From NCBI RefSeq assembly GCF_035046505.1, contig NC_089823.1, positions 922,767 to 986,766 of the forward strand: a stretch of 64,000 bases of DNA, written 5' to 3'. The notes beneath the pieces were generated by a model, which was not told where the DNA came from, did not search any database, and worked only from the letters and a program-made list of their open reading frames with translations. Origin of the DNA: Tiliqua scincoides. Its lineage: Eukaryota; Chordata; Lepidosauria; Squamata; Scincidae. The stretch's first letter is position 1; every line of letters begins with the position of its first letter. Positions 11,176-21,968 of the stretch are shown piece by piece. The position numbers were made by a program, and so were the translations under genes.

Positions 11176-12293
11176 ACTACAATTCCCAGGAGGCCTTGCA
11201 GGTCTCTTGTTACCAGGTGTGCTCCCTGGGGCATTTGGTGGGCCACTGTGAGAAACAGGAAGCTGGACTAGATGGGCCTCTGGCCTGCTCCAGTGGGGCT
11301 GTTCTTATGTTCTTAACTACAATTCCCAGGAGGCCTTGCAGGTCTCTTGTTATCTGGTGTGCTCCCTGGGGCATTTGGTGGGCCACTGTGAGATACAGGA
11401 AGCTGGACTAGATGGGCCTATGGCCTGATCCAGTGGGGCTGTTCTTATGTTCTTAAACTACAATTCCCAGAAGGCCCTGCAGGTCTCTTGTTATCTGGTG
11501 TGCTCCCTGGGGCATTTGGTGGGCCACTGTGAGATACAGGAAGCTGGACTAGATGGGCCTCTGGCCTGCTCCAGTGGGGCTGTTCTTATGTTCTTAACTA
11601 CAATTCCCAGGAGGCCTTGCAGGTCTCTTGTTATCTGGTGTGCTCCCTGGGGCATTTGGTGGGCTGCTGTGAGATACAGGAAGCTGGACTAGATGGGCCT
11701 ATGGCCTGATCCAGTGGGGCTGTTCTTATGTTCTTAAACTACAATTCCCAGAAGGCCCTGCAGGTCTCTTGTTATCTGGTGTGCTCCCTGGGGCATTTGG
11801 TGGGCCGCTGTGAGATACAGGAAGCTGGACTAGATGGGCCTGTGGCCTGATCCAGTGGGGCTGTTCTTATGTTCTTAACTACAATTCCCAGGAGGCCTTG
11901 CAGGTCTCTTGTTATCTGGTGTGCTCCCTGGGGCATTTGGTGGGCTGCTGTGAGATACAGGAAGCTGGACTAGATGGGCCTATGGCCTGATCCAGTGGGG
12001 CTGTTCTTATGTTCTTAACTACAATTCCCAGAAGGCCCTGCAGGTCTCTTGTTATCTGGTGTGCTCCCTGGGGCATTTGGTGGGCTGCTGTGAGATACAG
12101 GAAGCTGGACTAGATGGGCCTATGGCCTGATCCAGTGGGGCTGTTCTTATGTTCTTAAACTACAATTCCCAGAAGGCCCTGCAGGTCTCTTGTTATCTGG
12201 TGTGCTCCCTGGGGCATTTGGTGGGCCACTGTGAGATACAGGAAGGTGGACTAGGTGGGCCTTTGGTCTGATCCAGCGGGGCTCTTCTTATGC
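11057..12293 (+). repeat. Tandem array of CR1 tails with ACTACAATTCCCAG spacers (about 140-bp unit)
   Basis: Nine copies of the CR1 3' tail (GGTCTCTTGTTATCTGGTGT to TTCTTATGTTCTTA, about 115 bp) alternate with eight copies of a 25-bp spacer. The spacers start at 11176, 11316, 11457, 11597, 11738, 11878, 12018 and 12159, giving steps of 140 or 141 bp. Spacers come in two forms, ACTACAATTCCCAGGAGGCC (units 1, 2, 4, 6) and ACTACAATTCCCAGAAGGCC (units 3, 5, 7, 8), partly alternating, which suggests a dimeric higher-order unit. The TGCAGG joining spacer to tail also occurs inside the CR1 tail, a likely microhomology junction. Every spacer keeps a match to the ZNF143 site. Confidence 0.97.
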
Positions 12294-14062
12294 TGGTGGC
12301 TGGGCCTGAAGACTCTGGCTGAAGTCTGGTGGCTTTCAAGGGCAGCCACATGCTCAGCTTGTTTCAGGAATGCAGTCATGATGGAACAAGTTACCCTGGT
12401 TAGGTCAGCTTGACCGTGCTGTTTCCCCCTCCTAGTTGTTTTTTGCCTGTTTTCCCTTATTTCTGGGCACGTGTAACCCACCCACTCCCCGCAGTTTCTG
12501 TGATGATTCAGCATTCTAAAAGTTGCTGGGACACCCTCCTGCAGCATCTTCACCCTCTGTTTAGACCATTGTTCCCAGGCAGCCATGTGTGGACTGTGGG
12601 TTGGGTTCTTCTTCATGCCTGGAGCAGCCAAGCCTTGTGCTGAGATTGGCAGGCACCCATCTATTGGGCAGACAAATCTGCCTGTCTTGGCAAAGGGGCA
12701 GGCTGTAGAGGCTAGGAGGCTCCCACCCCTCCAAAGAGTTGGCTCTGCATCATCATCAGCCATTGGTTACTTGCGCCTGAGCACAGGAGTGCACCTGGAC
12801 ATTTCTGCCAGGTCTGCCATGGAGCTAGTGCTGGTTTGTGGAAGGCACACTCAGGTACTCTCCGGGAAAAGCAAGGACCAGGATTCCTGGGATAACATAA
12901 GTAGCTAGCGACAGGGACGGTATTTCTACCTAGATGCGTGTTTTTGCCTTGCCTTTTGCACTCCAAGGCAGCCTGCAAACTTGGGCGAGGGAGCCTGGGG
13001 CTTTGGGCGGCTTTGTTTTCAAATAGCAACCCGACTCCCTCTGCTGGCTGCTCCCTGCCTTTGCATCTGATTCAGTCAAGCGACCTGTTCTGTCCGCCTA
13101 GCCAAGTGCTGGCTGTTTCCCTGCCTGCTTGTTGCACTTTCTCTACCCCCTTCCCCCGTTTTTAAAAATTCCTTGGTTTTGGGTCTTTAATAAACTGACT
13201 TATTTTGACTCCTTGTCTGCCTAGTCCACATTCACGGATAATTCAGGGGGTTGCTATATCTGATCGCTTGTGTGCTTGACTTTAAATAAACTTTAGGCAT
13301 AAAGTTTAAATAAACTTTATTTAAAGTTTAATAAAAGGCATACATCGGACTTTAAATAAACACCCCAGCTGCTCTCCCAGGAGAGATGTTTGTTCCCAGA
13401 CAGTCTCCCCAGTTTGGAATGTGGGCCAGTTTGGGATGACCAGTGTTCCCCCAGCTGATGACCCAGGAAAAGGAGAAGGTGCAGAGCAGGAAGAGGCGTA
13501 CTGAGTGCTCAGCACTAGAAGCGACTCGCCTCAGCCAGCTTCCAGTTTGTTCTGTGACGGCTTCTCTGAGCCCCTGGGATACGGCGGGAGAGCACTCCAC
13601 CAGACAAGCGCCCCACTGGATTCGCCTACCACACAGCTATGGAACACCCACACCTATGGCTGCAGGCACAAGTTCACTACTGCCGTGCATTTCATCTTTC
13701 GTATTTATTTAATAGCAATGCACAGCGTATCAAATATCTGTGTGATATTTCACATAGAACCTGTGGAGGCAACTTGTCCATAGTACTTTCTCAGTATTGT
13801 ACAGAACATTGACCTGATGTGGTCTCTGCCCTGCAGGGCTTATAGTGCATGGTTTGCATTTGCACCTCCAGTGTTGGTGTGTTGGGAAAAATGCTTTTTG
13901 TACAAGTCCTACAAAAGTGTGAAGCACTTATATGCACAAAGTACGGCTCACAGCTACAGTCTCAGGGCTGTGTCAGCGAAAGAGGAAAATGCTCTAAGAA
14001 GTTATTAAGGAAGAAATCTTGGGCCTGTTTGGCAGAAAGACAGAAAGTGTGTCCCACTAGAC
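12294..14062. other. Intergenic, no gene; AT-rich inverted repeats
   Basis: No receptor or other gene recognised. At 13262-13361 there are several overlapping inverted copies of AAAGTTTAAATAAACTTT. Around 13150-13215 a TTTAATAAACTGAC polyadenylation-like stretch followed by a TTGTCTGCC block could be an old LTR or LINE end, but no boundaries are visible. Confidence 0.4.
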
Positions 14063-15025
14063 TTATGAAAGCCGAAAGGCAGTGCATTTTGTTTTGCAGA
14101 CCATGCTGGCTACTCGGTCACGGATCTCCTTGGTCTTTACTCCATACACGATGGGGTTCAGCATAGGAGGAAGAAGGAGGTAAAAGTTGGCCAGAAGGAT
14201 GTGGACATGAGGCTGGATATGGTGACCAAACCTGTGTGTCAAGATGGTGAAAAGAGCTGGCGTGTAGGACACCAGGATAACTATCACATGGGCTGCGCAG
14301 GTGCTGAAGGCCTTGTAGCGCGCATCTCTTGAGGGTAGAGCCAGGACAGCCCTGGCAATCATGCAGTAGGAGAAGGTGATGAACAGCAGGTCCACCCCCA
14401 CCACCAGGAGAGCCACCACTAGCCCATACACCATGTTGGCCAGGATGCTGGAGCAAGCCAGCTTCACCACAGCCATGTGCTCACAGTAGGTGTGCCCAAT
14501 GACATTGGTCTTGCAGTACAGGAGACGGGCTGCCAAGATGGGGATTGGGGTGATGAGAGTGGTGCCCCTCAAGACCACGGCCGCCCCAATCTTGGCTAGC
14601 AGTGGTTTGGTCAGGATGGAGTCGTACCTCAGGGGGTTGCAAATAGCCACGTAGCGGTCAAAGGCCATGGCCACGAGCACTGTGGACTCCATGACAGAGA
14701 AGGAGTGTATGAAGAACATCTGGAGCAGGCAGGCCCCAAATGTGATATCTCCAGCCTGGAACCAGACAATGCAGAGCATCTTGGGCAGGGTGGAGGTGGA
14801 GAGCACCAGGTCGATGGCGGCCAGCATGCAGAGGAAGAGGTACATGGGCCGGTGGAGGCTCTGCTCCGTCTTGATGGTTTACAAAATGGTGCCGTTTCCT
14901 AGCAGTGTCAGAAAGTACATGGAGGAGAGCAGAACTGAGAGCCAGTGGAAGGAGGCTTCCAGGCCAGGGATGCCCAGCAGGATGAAGGAAGAGGGAGGGG
15001 CATGGCTGCCATTAAGCACAGACAT
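14063..15025 (-). pseudogene. Class I olfactory receptor pseudogene, OR52-like (one nonsense codon)
   Basis: Read through, this is a 320-residue OR52-type receptor: MSVLNGSHAPPSSFILLGIP at the start, [26 protein letters not shown] in loop 2, LNPIVYGVKT in TM7. Codon 49, in TM1 after GNGTIL, is TAA (14879-14881) where relatives have Phe and Val before the IKTE motif; the frame is unchanged on either side. No other disabling change is visible, so inactivation is recent, or it could be a polymorphism or assembly error. A downstream Met at 14845 lies at the end of intracellular loop 1 and could not give a full 7-TM protein. It lies between an OR52-like and an OR51-like gene on the same strand. 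Confidence 0.88.
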
Positions 15026-15987
15026 TGCTTGCAGGAGGCATGGTGTACGGATGGACAGACGGACTTGCTGGCTGCAGTGGGAGAAAAGCCGTAAACAGGA
15101 CAGAGTGGACGCTGATGGGTAATGACTCAACTCCCTCAGCACAGACACACTCAGCACCAGCGACCCGCTTGGATGGCACCTGCTGGGAAACCTTAAGGCA
15201 CAGGTTTGGGGGAAATGAGCAATTCTTGGAAACGTGTATGACAGTCTAGAAACCTTTTTTCCTGTCAAGACCTGCACTTTGCATGTCCCTGTCCACTATT
15301 TTTTCACTCCGAATACCCTCCCCCGGTGCATGTTTGCAAGGATGAACATGTATTTTAGAACCCCACAAAGAGCATGGGTCATGGAAATTGACAGTGGGAT
15401 CAGGTGTCCTGCAGAGTCCCAGAGGTGGGCTCCAAAACTGTGTTGATGCCAGAGAGGAGGAGAAGCTCAGGCAGTTTTAGACAAGGTCAGCTACTTGCAG
15501 ATGGACAGACAAGGGGCATCACTGGTGCCCTAGAAAGCACCTGGTCCTGATTCAGCCCTTTGACCTCCCTGCTGCAAGAGGCCCTTTTTGGCTGGATGTG
15601 CTGCCAGGGTGGGGTGGAGGCCTCTGCACTGGAGAGAGATGCTCTGCCCCCGAGAGTCTCGTTCCCCGGCTGAAGCCTTCAGAGTGGCGAGTGTTTGAGG
15701 CTGGAATAAGGCAGCAGAGAGGCCAAAGCACAATGGCAAAGTCCTGCCCCAGAAAGCTTTTCCCTACTGAACCTCTCTATTTTGTGAAGGTCTAGGGGCC
15801 TGGAGAGAAGCCCCATTGCCTGCCAAGGTCTGCAGGACTGGCTGCTGTCATTTCCTGAGACCATCCTGGTCCTGCTTATTTGTAGAGGTGCTTGAAAATG
15901 GTAGTGTTTATTTTACTCAGAAGTAAGCTGATTGGGTTCAGTCAGACTTGGGCTGTAATCCTATCTTGCCCACTGGCAACAAACATA
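15026..15987. other. 5' flank of the OR52-like pseudogene
   Basis: No promoter element I would defend. At about 15905-15970 TTACTCAGAAGTAAGCTGAT and GGGCTGTAATCCTA match fragments of another common inverted-repeat element (compare 63286-63730). Confidence 0.4.
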
Positions 15988-16450
15988 CATTTGGCATCCT
16001 TCAGTCTCGGAAGACTATGGTATCACGCTCTGAAAAGTGGTTCTGGAAAAGAGTGTCCTCTCCAGTGCGCGAAGCCTGGGTAAGGTAGATATGGAGGATA
16101 GACTGTTACCCATGCAGCAAATCCCCCTTCTCCACATCACTGGAATGGTCCAATGGAAAGGCAGAGGCCAATCCAGTTGGTTCCAGCGGCATCGCAGGAG
16201 TTGCCAGAATGTGACTGTGTTCAGCCACGAACTGCGTCAGGGACTCCGGCTCCGGATTTTGCCTCAAGGTTGACTCCTGAAGCCTTTCCCATAACTGGAT
16301 GTAGCCACAAGGCAGTGGAGGTTTGGGATCGGAGTTTTCCTTCTCTCAGATGAGCTGCCTTCCCAGGCTCACGAGTCCCACCTACCTGGTGGCTGTTTAG
16401 TCGCCTCTTAGGACAAGTACAGCCAAACTGAAGGCCTGTTCTTATCCCCA
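15988..16450 (+). repeat. Dispersed repeat (TTCAGTCTCG family), longest copy
   Basis: It begins GGCATCCTTCAGTCTCGGAA, continues through GTGGTTCTGGAAAAGAG and TGCAGCAAATCCCC, and reaches at least GGATAAC near 16460. The first 180 bp are inverted at 6440-6630. No coding frame is visible. Confidence 0.6.
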
Positions 16451-17819
16451 GCCCCCAGGGGATAACAAACACCTCTACTTATTTGTCAACACTTCTTTGC
16501 TGCTCCTCCAAGCTGAAGGAGGCATCCCTTGCAGGTAGGCAGGCTCTGAAGGAAAAACTGCGGGAGAACCACTACAGTCAAGGCCTTGGGAAAGAGACTC
16601 CTTGTCATGAAACCCGGAAGCACGGCAGGGATTCTGGCTGTGCAAACTTCATGGTGGACTTTTAAAGATTGGTTCTTAATAATAATTACCAATAGACACA
16701 TTGTCATCCCAAATCCTTCCTTCCTTCCTTCCGTCCTTCCTTCCTTCCTATCTGTCTGTCCACACACCTGTCCGTTTGTCTGTCTTTTTCCCGCTCCTCC
16801 AAACATACTTCAGGTCGGCATTATCATTCTTCAAGCACCAACATCCTCCAGAACACCAAGGAATATTTTCCTTATCCCTGAGGCAGGAGAATGCTGCTGG
16901 TATGCAATTGAATTAAAACAGCCCTTCAGTGCGGTCCTCTTCACCTCAATTATTCTGTTCTAGTTTGGACAGACACCTTCTGTCCTTTGGACAGACACCT
17001 TCTAAAAGATTTTGGTTTCAGTATTGAAATGACACCTGCATCCATAGTTTCTTGACACCAGTCAAGGAAGTGGTACGAAAAGCCCCTTTGCTTTTGGTTT
17101 CCACTCTCTAGCAGTCACCTGCAACTCTGCTGCTGCAAGCTTGTCCAAAGCAGCCCCTCCCACAGCCCCCACTTGCGTGACCAACTGGCATTGCAGGCCT
17201 GGTGCTCTTTGGGAACAACCACTCCGTGCCCTTGGCTCTGGTCTTCTCAGCACCTGTGGGTGGCTTTCCACAGAGCAGCTAAAGTGGACCCAGTTAGCTT
17301 CTGCTCTCTGGAGTTGGCTGTGCTCTGGGGGGCCCCCTTCTACCCCCCGTCAGCCAGGAGGTTTGCAGAAGAGCTGTGCCCAGCGGTGTCTTTGCTCTGC
17401 AGCTCCCTGAAACAGGCCAAGAAGGCTGCTCAGTCTGGTCAGTGGGGCACTCACTCACCTCAGATCCTGAACCGCTGACTCTTGCAGCGAGTCCAGCAGC
17501 AGCAGCAGCAGCAAGCCTGGTCGCTTGGAAAAAGTCTGCCTCTGCCTGATTGGGTGCCTGTGCCTTCCAGGTCTGAGAAGGGCAGGGAGCTTTATGCAGC
17601 TGCTGTCCTTCTCAGTGCTCCGTGCACAGGGGCCCCTCGCTCCTCTGGAAAGCCTCCTCACCCGTTTTCCCTGCAGAGCGATGAAGAAGGCACTGTGGTC
17701 TGCAGGAGACTTCCACACACACACACACACCCCGGGGCTCCCATCAGCACAAGGTCCCAGCTGACCTGGAAGGAGCGGCACCAGGGCAGATTGGCAGAGA
17801 GATGCTGGGAGACTGGCCT
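16451..17819. other. Intergenic, simple repeats only
   Basis: It contains TTCC-rich simple repeat at 16717-16750, a (CAG)n run at about 17496-17513 and a (CA)n run at about 17714-17728. No gene recognised. Confidence 0.4.
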
Positions 17820-18255
17820 CCTGTGAATCTATGCAGAGGCCACACTTGGCTCAGTCCTGCGTCCAGTTCTGAGTGCCACACCTCAAAGGAAAAGTGTCGA
17901 GCAGGGAGCCAGGCCAAAGAGGGCCGCCAGTAGGTCAGGGGGCAGAGCACCTGCTTGACAAGGGAAGGCTTCTTAGCTTGGAAAAAGGTGATGGGGGGGG
18001 GGAGGAGAGAACACACGGTGGAGGTGTATAGAATTATGCATGGTGTGGAGAGAGTGGAAAGAAATACATTTTTCTCTTCCCCTTGCAATGCGAGAAACAG
18101 CCTGGTCGTCCAGTGATACCAAGTGGCAGGAGATTCCAGTCGGACAACTTGAAGAACTTCTTTGGACAGCAGATCATGAATATATGGAACTCCTTGCCAC
18201 AAGGACTTCCATAAATTCCTTGTGGTGTTGGCCACTGGCCTGTGCAGCCTTCAAA
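17820..18255 (+). mobile_element. Old, decayed CR1-type LINE fragment
   Basis: Blocks in CR1 order are still visible: CGTCCAGTTCTGAGTGCCAC, GAAGGCTTCTTAGCTTGGAA, TATAGAATTATGCATGG, GGAACTCCTTGCCACAAGG. It is much more diverged than the TTCTTATG-tailed copies. A short tRNA-like A-box stretch (GGCAGAGCACCTGCTT) at about 17940 may be a chance match or a SINE scrap. Confidence 0.6.
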
Positions 18256-19087
18256 GGAAATTCATGAAGGGTCAGAGGCTGCCTGTGGCTGTTAGGATGG
18301 CAGCTCTGGGTCACTACTTCAGAAGCAGTCTTTCAGGGAAGCCAGAGCAGGAGTTGGGGGGGGGGCACTGCTTGGGGCTAAACTGGAGAGCACTGTCTCC
18401 CACACAGCTGTGTCTGGGGGCCCTGATTCAAGGGTGTCAGGAGGGCTGAAGTCTCACACGCCCCTTCTTTAACACTGGGCAGCAGAAGCCACTTTCAAAC
18501 CATTCCCCCATATGCCCCAGCAAGCCCTGTCCCCTCCTGTTGTTGCACTCCCAGCATATGTCAGGGTGGCAGTATCAGAGAGGCCCCCTCCCTGTGTCCA
18601 GCATGTTATTGCTGACCACAGGAAGGGTAGCCCCCCTCCCCCGACTGGGGGAGTGAGGGTCCCCTTAAGTGGTGCTGGGGCTTGTAGGTGTGCTTGCACC
18701 CAAGTCCTCTTGCCAGCAGTCTCGTTCTGACTGGCCTGGGCTATGCTCTCTTGGCAGGTGCCCAGTGCCACATGCATGTGGGGTCAGGTGTGTCTCGCAT
18801 CATGCATCCAAGTAAAAGGAATTAAAGACTGCCAGGCAACTCCATGGGAGGAGAGTCAAACTGGGGGGACTGCCTGGTGCTTTGGATGGCTGTCACTCCC
18901 AGGCGGGTAGAAAAAGGGGTCCACGTGAGGGGGTCTGAGTGTCAGGTGAGGAGTGTGGAACCCTCCCTCCACTGGCAGCTTGTTCCCCGCCCCTGCAGCC
19001 CTCCCAGCTTGGGCACCAGTACAAGTAGCAACCCTCGTGAGAGAAGCACAGTAGAGCAGACCTTCCACTTGCCTAGTCACAAAGACT

Positions 19088-19165
19088 TAGCTCAATGGAT
19101 CAGCATCGGACCACCAGAAACCCTTCTACCCAGGTAGTGAGAACCAGGTTTGAGACTTCCCTGGT
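19088..19165 (+). repeat. tRNA-like segment, possible SINE head
   Basis: TAGCTCAATGG fits a pol III A box and GGTTTGAGAC resembles a B box. Their spacing (about 55 bases) and the missing stems argue against a working tRNA gene. A decayed tRNA-derived SINE is possible but weakly supported. Confidence 0.28.
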
Positions 19166-19526
19166 CCCCACTGCATTTCTTTCATGCCTCGCGGTCTGTG
19201 GCCCTCAGTGACTCAAGACATCCCTGACACCAGAGATACTGGGGAAAGGGCTCTCCCTGGGAGTGGGAGTCTGGGGGCTCCTATTGGATTCCAGAAAAGT
19301 GCTGCCCTGCAGAGGTCATGCATCACTGTGCAAACCAGACATCTTCCTGTGGTGGAGGGTCAGCAGATTTCTTTGCTGACCGTGTCTGTGGCTCCTGCAA
19401 GTCCAAATAAAAATTGTGTGTCACTCAGGTAGAAAAATGTGTGACTCTGGGACTTATCTACCTTTCTGGAGTTCTTAGAGCCAACTGTTAATCAAGGGGC
19501 AGATCCTGTTTTGGAGGGTGCTGGTT

Positions 19527-20483
19527 CTAGCTGGCTCCAGCTGATTTTTTGCCCTCCCAGAACCGCTTGAATATCCTCCTTCGAATTTGCTTGGTTTTCA
19601 CAGTGTACACGATGGGGTTCATCAGAGGTGGCACCAGAAGGTAGACGTTGGCCATGAGGATGTGGACCACTGGAGGAGCATTCTTCCCATATCGGTGGAT
19701 CATAGAGAGGCCAATCATCGGGATATAGAAGGTGAGGACAGCACAGATGTGGGAGATGCAAGTGTTCAAGGCACGGAGGCGCTCAGCCTTGGAGGCAATG
19801 CTCAGCACTGTTTTGAGGATCAGGATGTAGGACAAAATAAGCAGGACAGAGTCAAGAGCCATGGAAGAGACCACCACCATGAGGCCGTAGATGCTGCTGA
19901 TTCTCCTGTCTGAATGCACCGTCTTCAGAATATCCTGGTGCAAGCAGAATGAATAGGAGAGCACATTCACTCTGCCATATTGTAGTCTCTTCAGGAGAAA
20001 GGAGGCCGGGAACACTAGGAGAGCCGCCCGGACGGCCACCCCCGTCCCAATCTTGACGATGGTCTCATTGGTCAGGATACTTGTGTATCTCAGAGGGTTC
20101 CGAATGGCCACCAAGCGATCGAAGGCCATGGAGAGCAGAATGCCTGACTCAACAATGGAGAAGGTGTGGATGAAGTACATCTGGACCAGGCAGGCACTGA
20201 AGTTGATGGCGCGGTGGTTGAACCAGAGGACACTCAACATGGTGGGCAAAGTGGTAGCAGACAAGCCAAGGTCTGAGAGAGCCAGCATGGAGAGGAAGTA
20301 GTACATGGGCTCGTGGAGGGCTTGGTCTGTCTTGATGATGAAGAGGATGGTGCAGTTCCCTGCAATGGCCGTGAGGTACATGGAGCAGATGGGGAGGGAG
20401 ATCCAGATGTGGGAATTCTCCAGCCCAGGAAAGCCTGTTAGGAGGAAAGCCGATGCACAGGAAGACTCGTTGGAGGAAGACAT
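19527..20483 (-). CDS. Class I olfactory receptor, OR51-like (DRL subfamily, copy 1)
   Basis: Intact 318-aa single-exon odorant GPCR starting MSSSNESSCASAF (N-glycosylation at N5). It has GNCTI at 42-46, PMYYFL at 59-64, C98 pairing with C180, FDRLVAIRNPLRY (DRL at 122-124), SYSFCLHQDILKTVHSD in loop 2, and NPIVYTVKTKQI in TM7. FCLHQD marks the OR51 group. The frame is open 7 codons further upstream, but the MSSSNES start is shared with two paralogues, so I start there. Oddities: DRL replaces DRY, and both residues of the second loop-2 disulfide are changed (G170, H190). The 5' flank and N-terminus match the gene at 45.6 kb, while the rest of the protein matches the one at 30.1 kb. Confidence 0.93.
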   Translation of the reverse strand: MSSSNESSCASAFLLTGFPGLENSHIWISLPICSMYLTAIAGNCTILFIIKTDQALHEPMYYFLSMLALSDLGLSATTLPTMLSVLWFNHRAINFSACLVQMYFIHTFSIVESGILLSMAFDRLVAIRNPLRYTSILTNETIVKIGTGVAVRAALLVFPASFLLKRLQYGRVNVLSYSFCLHQDILKTVHSDRRISSIYGLMVVVSSMALDSVLLILSYILILKTVLSIASKAERLRALNTCISHICAVLTFYIPMIGLSMIHRYGKNAPPVVHILMANVYLLVPPLMNPIVYTVKTKQIRRRIFKRFWEGKKSAGAS

Positions 20484-20720
20484 GATGCTCCAAAGACCCT
20501 CCACCTGTCTTGCGTGGTGTTCCCTGGTCGAAGAGAAGGAGACTCAGTCACCATTCCCACCTCTCAGTCCATCCCCCCAGCTTCACTGTGGCAGCCAGGC
20601 ACCGGCTCCTGCTGCGGCCATCATGGCCTGAACGTGAACCACAGATGTTTCACCAATCTGCACCTACACAGGCAGTTCTGTAGTGAGGTTGACTGGAAAG
20701 TGTTTTTCCCATTCCTTGCT
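20484..20720 (-). promoter_or_regulatory. 5' flank shared with the 45.6-kb receptor gene
   Basis: These bases align with 46545-46735: TTCCCTGGTC, CTCAGTCC, GGCAGCC.GGCACC, GGCCTGAACGTGAA and CAGATGTTTCACCAATCTGC all recur in order. The gene at 30.1 kb shows no clear match beyond the first few dozen bases. It is a duplicated 5' region that may include the promoter; the transcription start is not known. Confidence 0.6.
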
Positions 20721-21149
20721 TGAAATCATTTTCTCTAAAGGTGCTCTAAGGATGCATCTTGCTGACAAAGGCATTCATCAGACTTTTGCCACCCAACTGC
20801 CAAAAGTCCATCAAGCGAGTCTCCTGCTTTTGGGAAGTGTTGCTGGACTGCCCAGAGTGCAGCAAGTGCCCCACTGTGACAAGGTCATGAAAGGAACCCA
20901 CGCAAACATCTCTGGAAGCTGTCTCTGGCCTAGCAGCACGACAGGCTTCCTCCCACCCCTTTCTCTGTGTTGGACTAGAGTTGGGGGAGGCAAAGGTGGG
21001 GTGCATTTTTGAGAGACTGGCCAACTTGATCACTGGGCTGAGTGTCAGAAACCTCAGCAAAGATTCTTCGTGTTGCAGAAGGTCGGGGGTGGGAGGTAGA
21101 ATTCCTGAGTGGGCACTTCTCTGTATTTCGTGGTGTCTGAGAGGCGTGT

Positions 21150-21153
<4 letters not shown>

Positions 21154-21208
<55 letters not shown>
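21154..21208 (+). repeat. (CT)n microsatellite, 55 bp
   Basis: Uninterrupted CT dinucleotides. Confidence 0.98.
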
Positions 21209-21210
<2 letters not shown>

Positions 21211-21483
21211 GCTTGCATCCCACTTGGAAATGAATGGAGATATCCAGGACCATCATGCCTCCACACCTGAAATTCTTCCCCAGCTGCAATATGGGAGTAA
21301 GAAGCAGGGATTGGAAAGTCTAGCGTGGCTTGAATCGAGTCAAGTCAAGGCACAGCCCCCTGTGACTCAACACGAAAACGAGTCTTAAGGGGGCACTTTC
21401 TTTTACTGTTGTCATTAGAAGTAGATCTTTACCAGTGTTTGTGTTTGTGCCATGAAAGGAACCATCCTCTGCAGCATGACTCA

Positions 21484-21968
21484 TAAGAACATAAGAACAG
21501 CCCCGCTGGATTAGGCCATAGGCCCATCTAGTCCAACTTCCTGTGTCTCACAGCGGCCCACCAAATGCCCCAGGGAGCACACCAGACAACAAGAGACCTC
21601 ATCCTGGTGCCCTCCCTTGCATTGGCATTCTGACATAGCCCATTTCTAAAATCAAGAGGTTGCGCATACGCATCATGGCTTGTAACCCGTAATGGATTTT
21701 TCCTCCAGAAACTTGTCTAATCCCCTTTTAAAGGCATCCAGGCCAGATGCCATCACCACAGCCTGTGGCAAGGAGTTCCACAGACCGACCACACGCTGAG
21801 TAAAGAAACATTTTCTTTTGTCTCTCCTAACCCTCCCGACACTCAATTTTAGTGGATGTCCCCTGGTTCTGGTGTCATGTGAGAGTGTAAAGAGCATATC
21901 TCTCTCCACTTTATCCTTCCCAGGCATAATTTTGTATGTCTCAATCATGTCCCCCCTCAGGCGCCTCC
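21484..21968 (-). mobile_element. CR1 LINE 3' fragment
   Basis: The minus strand carries the ORF2 C-terminus (MIETYKIMPGKDKVERDMLF) through the tail ending TTCTTATGTTCTTATG. It is 5'-truncated at a run of cytosines at about 21968. Confidence 0.92.

Noticed and set aside
11057-12293. CRISPR-like array
   Set aside because: Regular repeats and short spacers, but the long units are CR1 tails, the spacers are nearly identical to each other, and the genome is vertebrate.
19587-19913. Plus-strand frames inside the receptor genes (also 30125-30451, 5354-5827)
   Set aside because: They are reverse-strand shadows of the receptor coding sequence; their similarity to each other reflects receptor homology.
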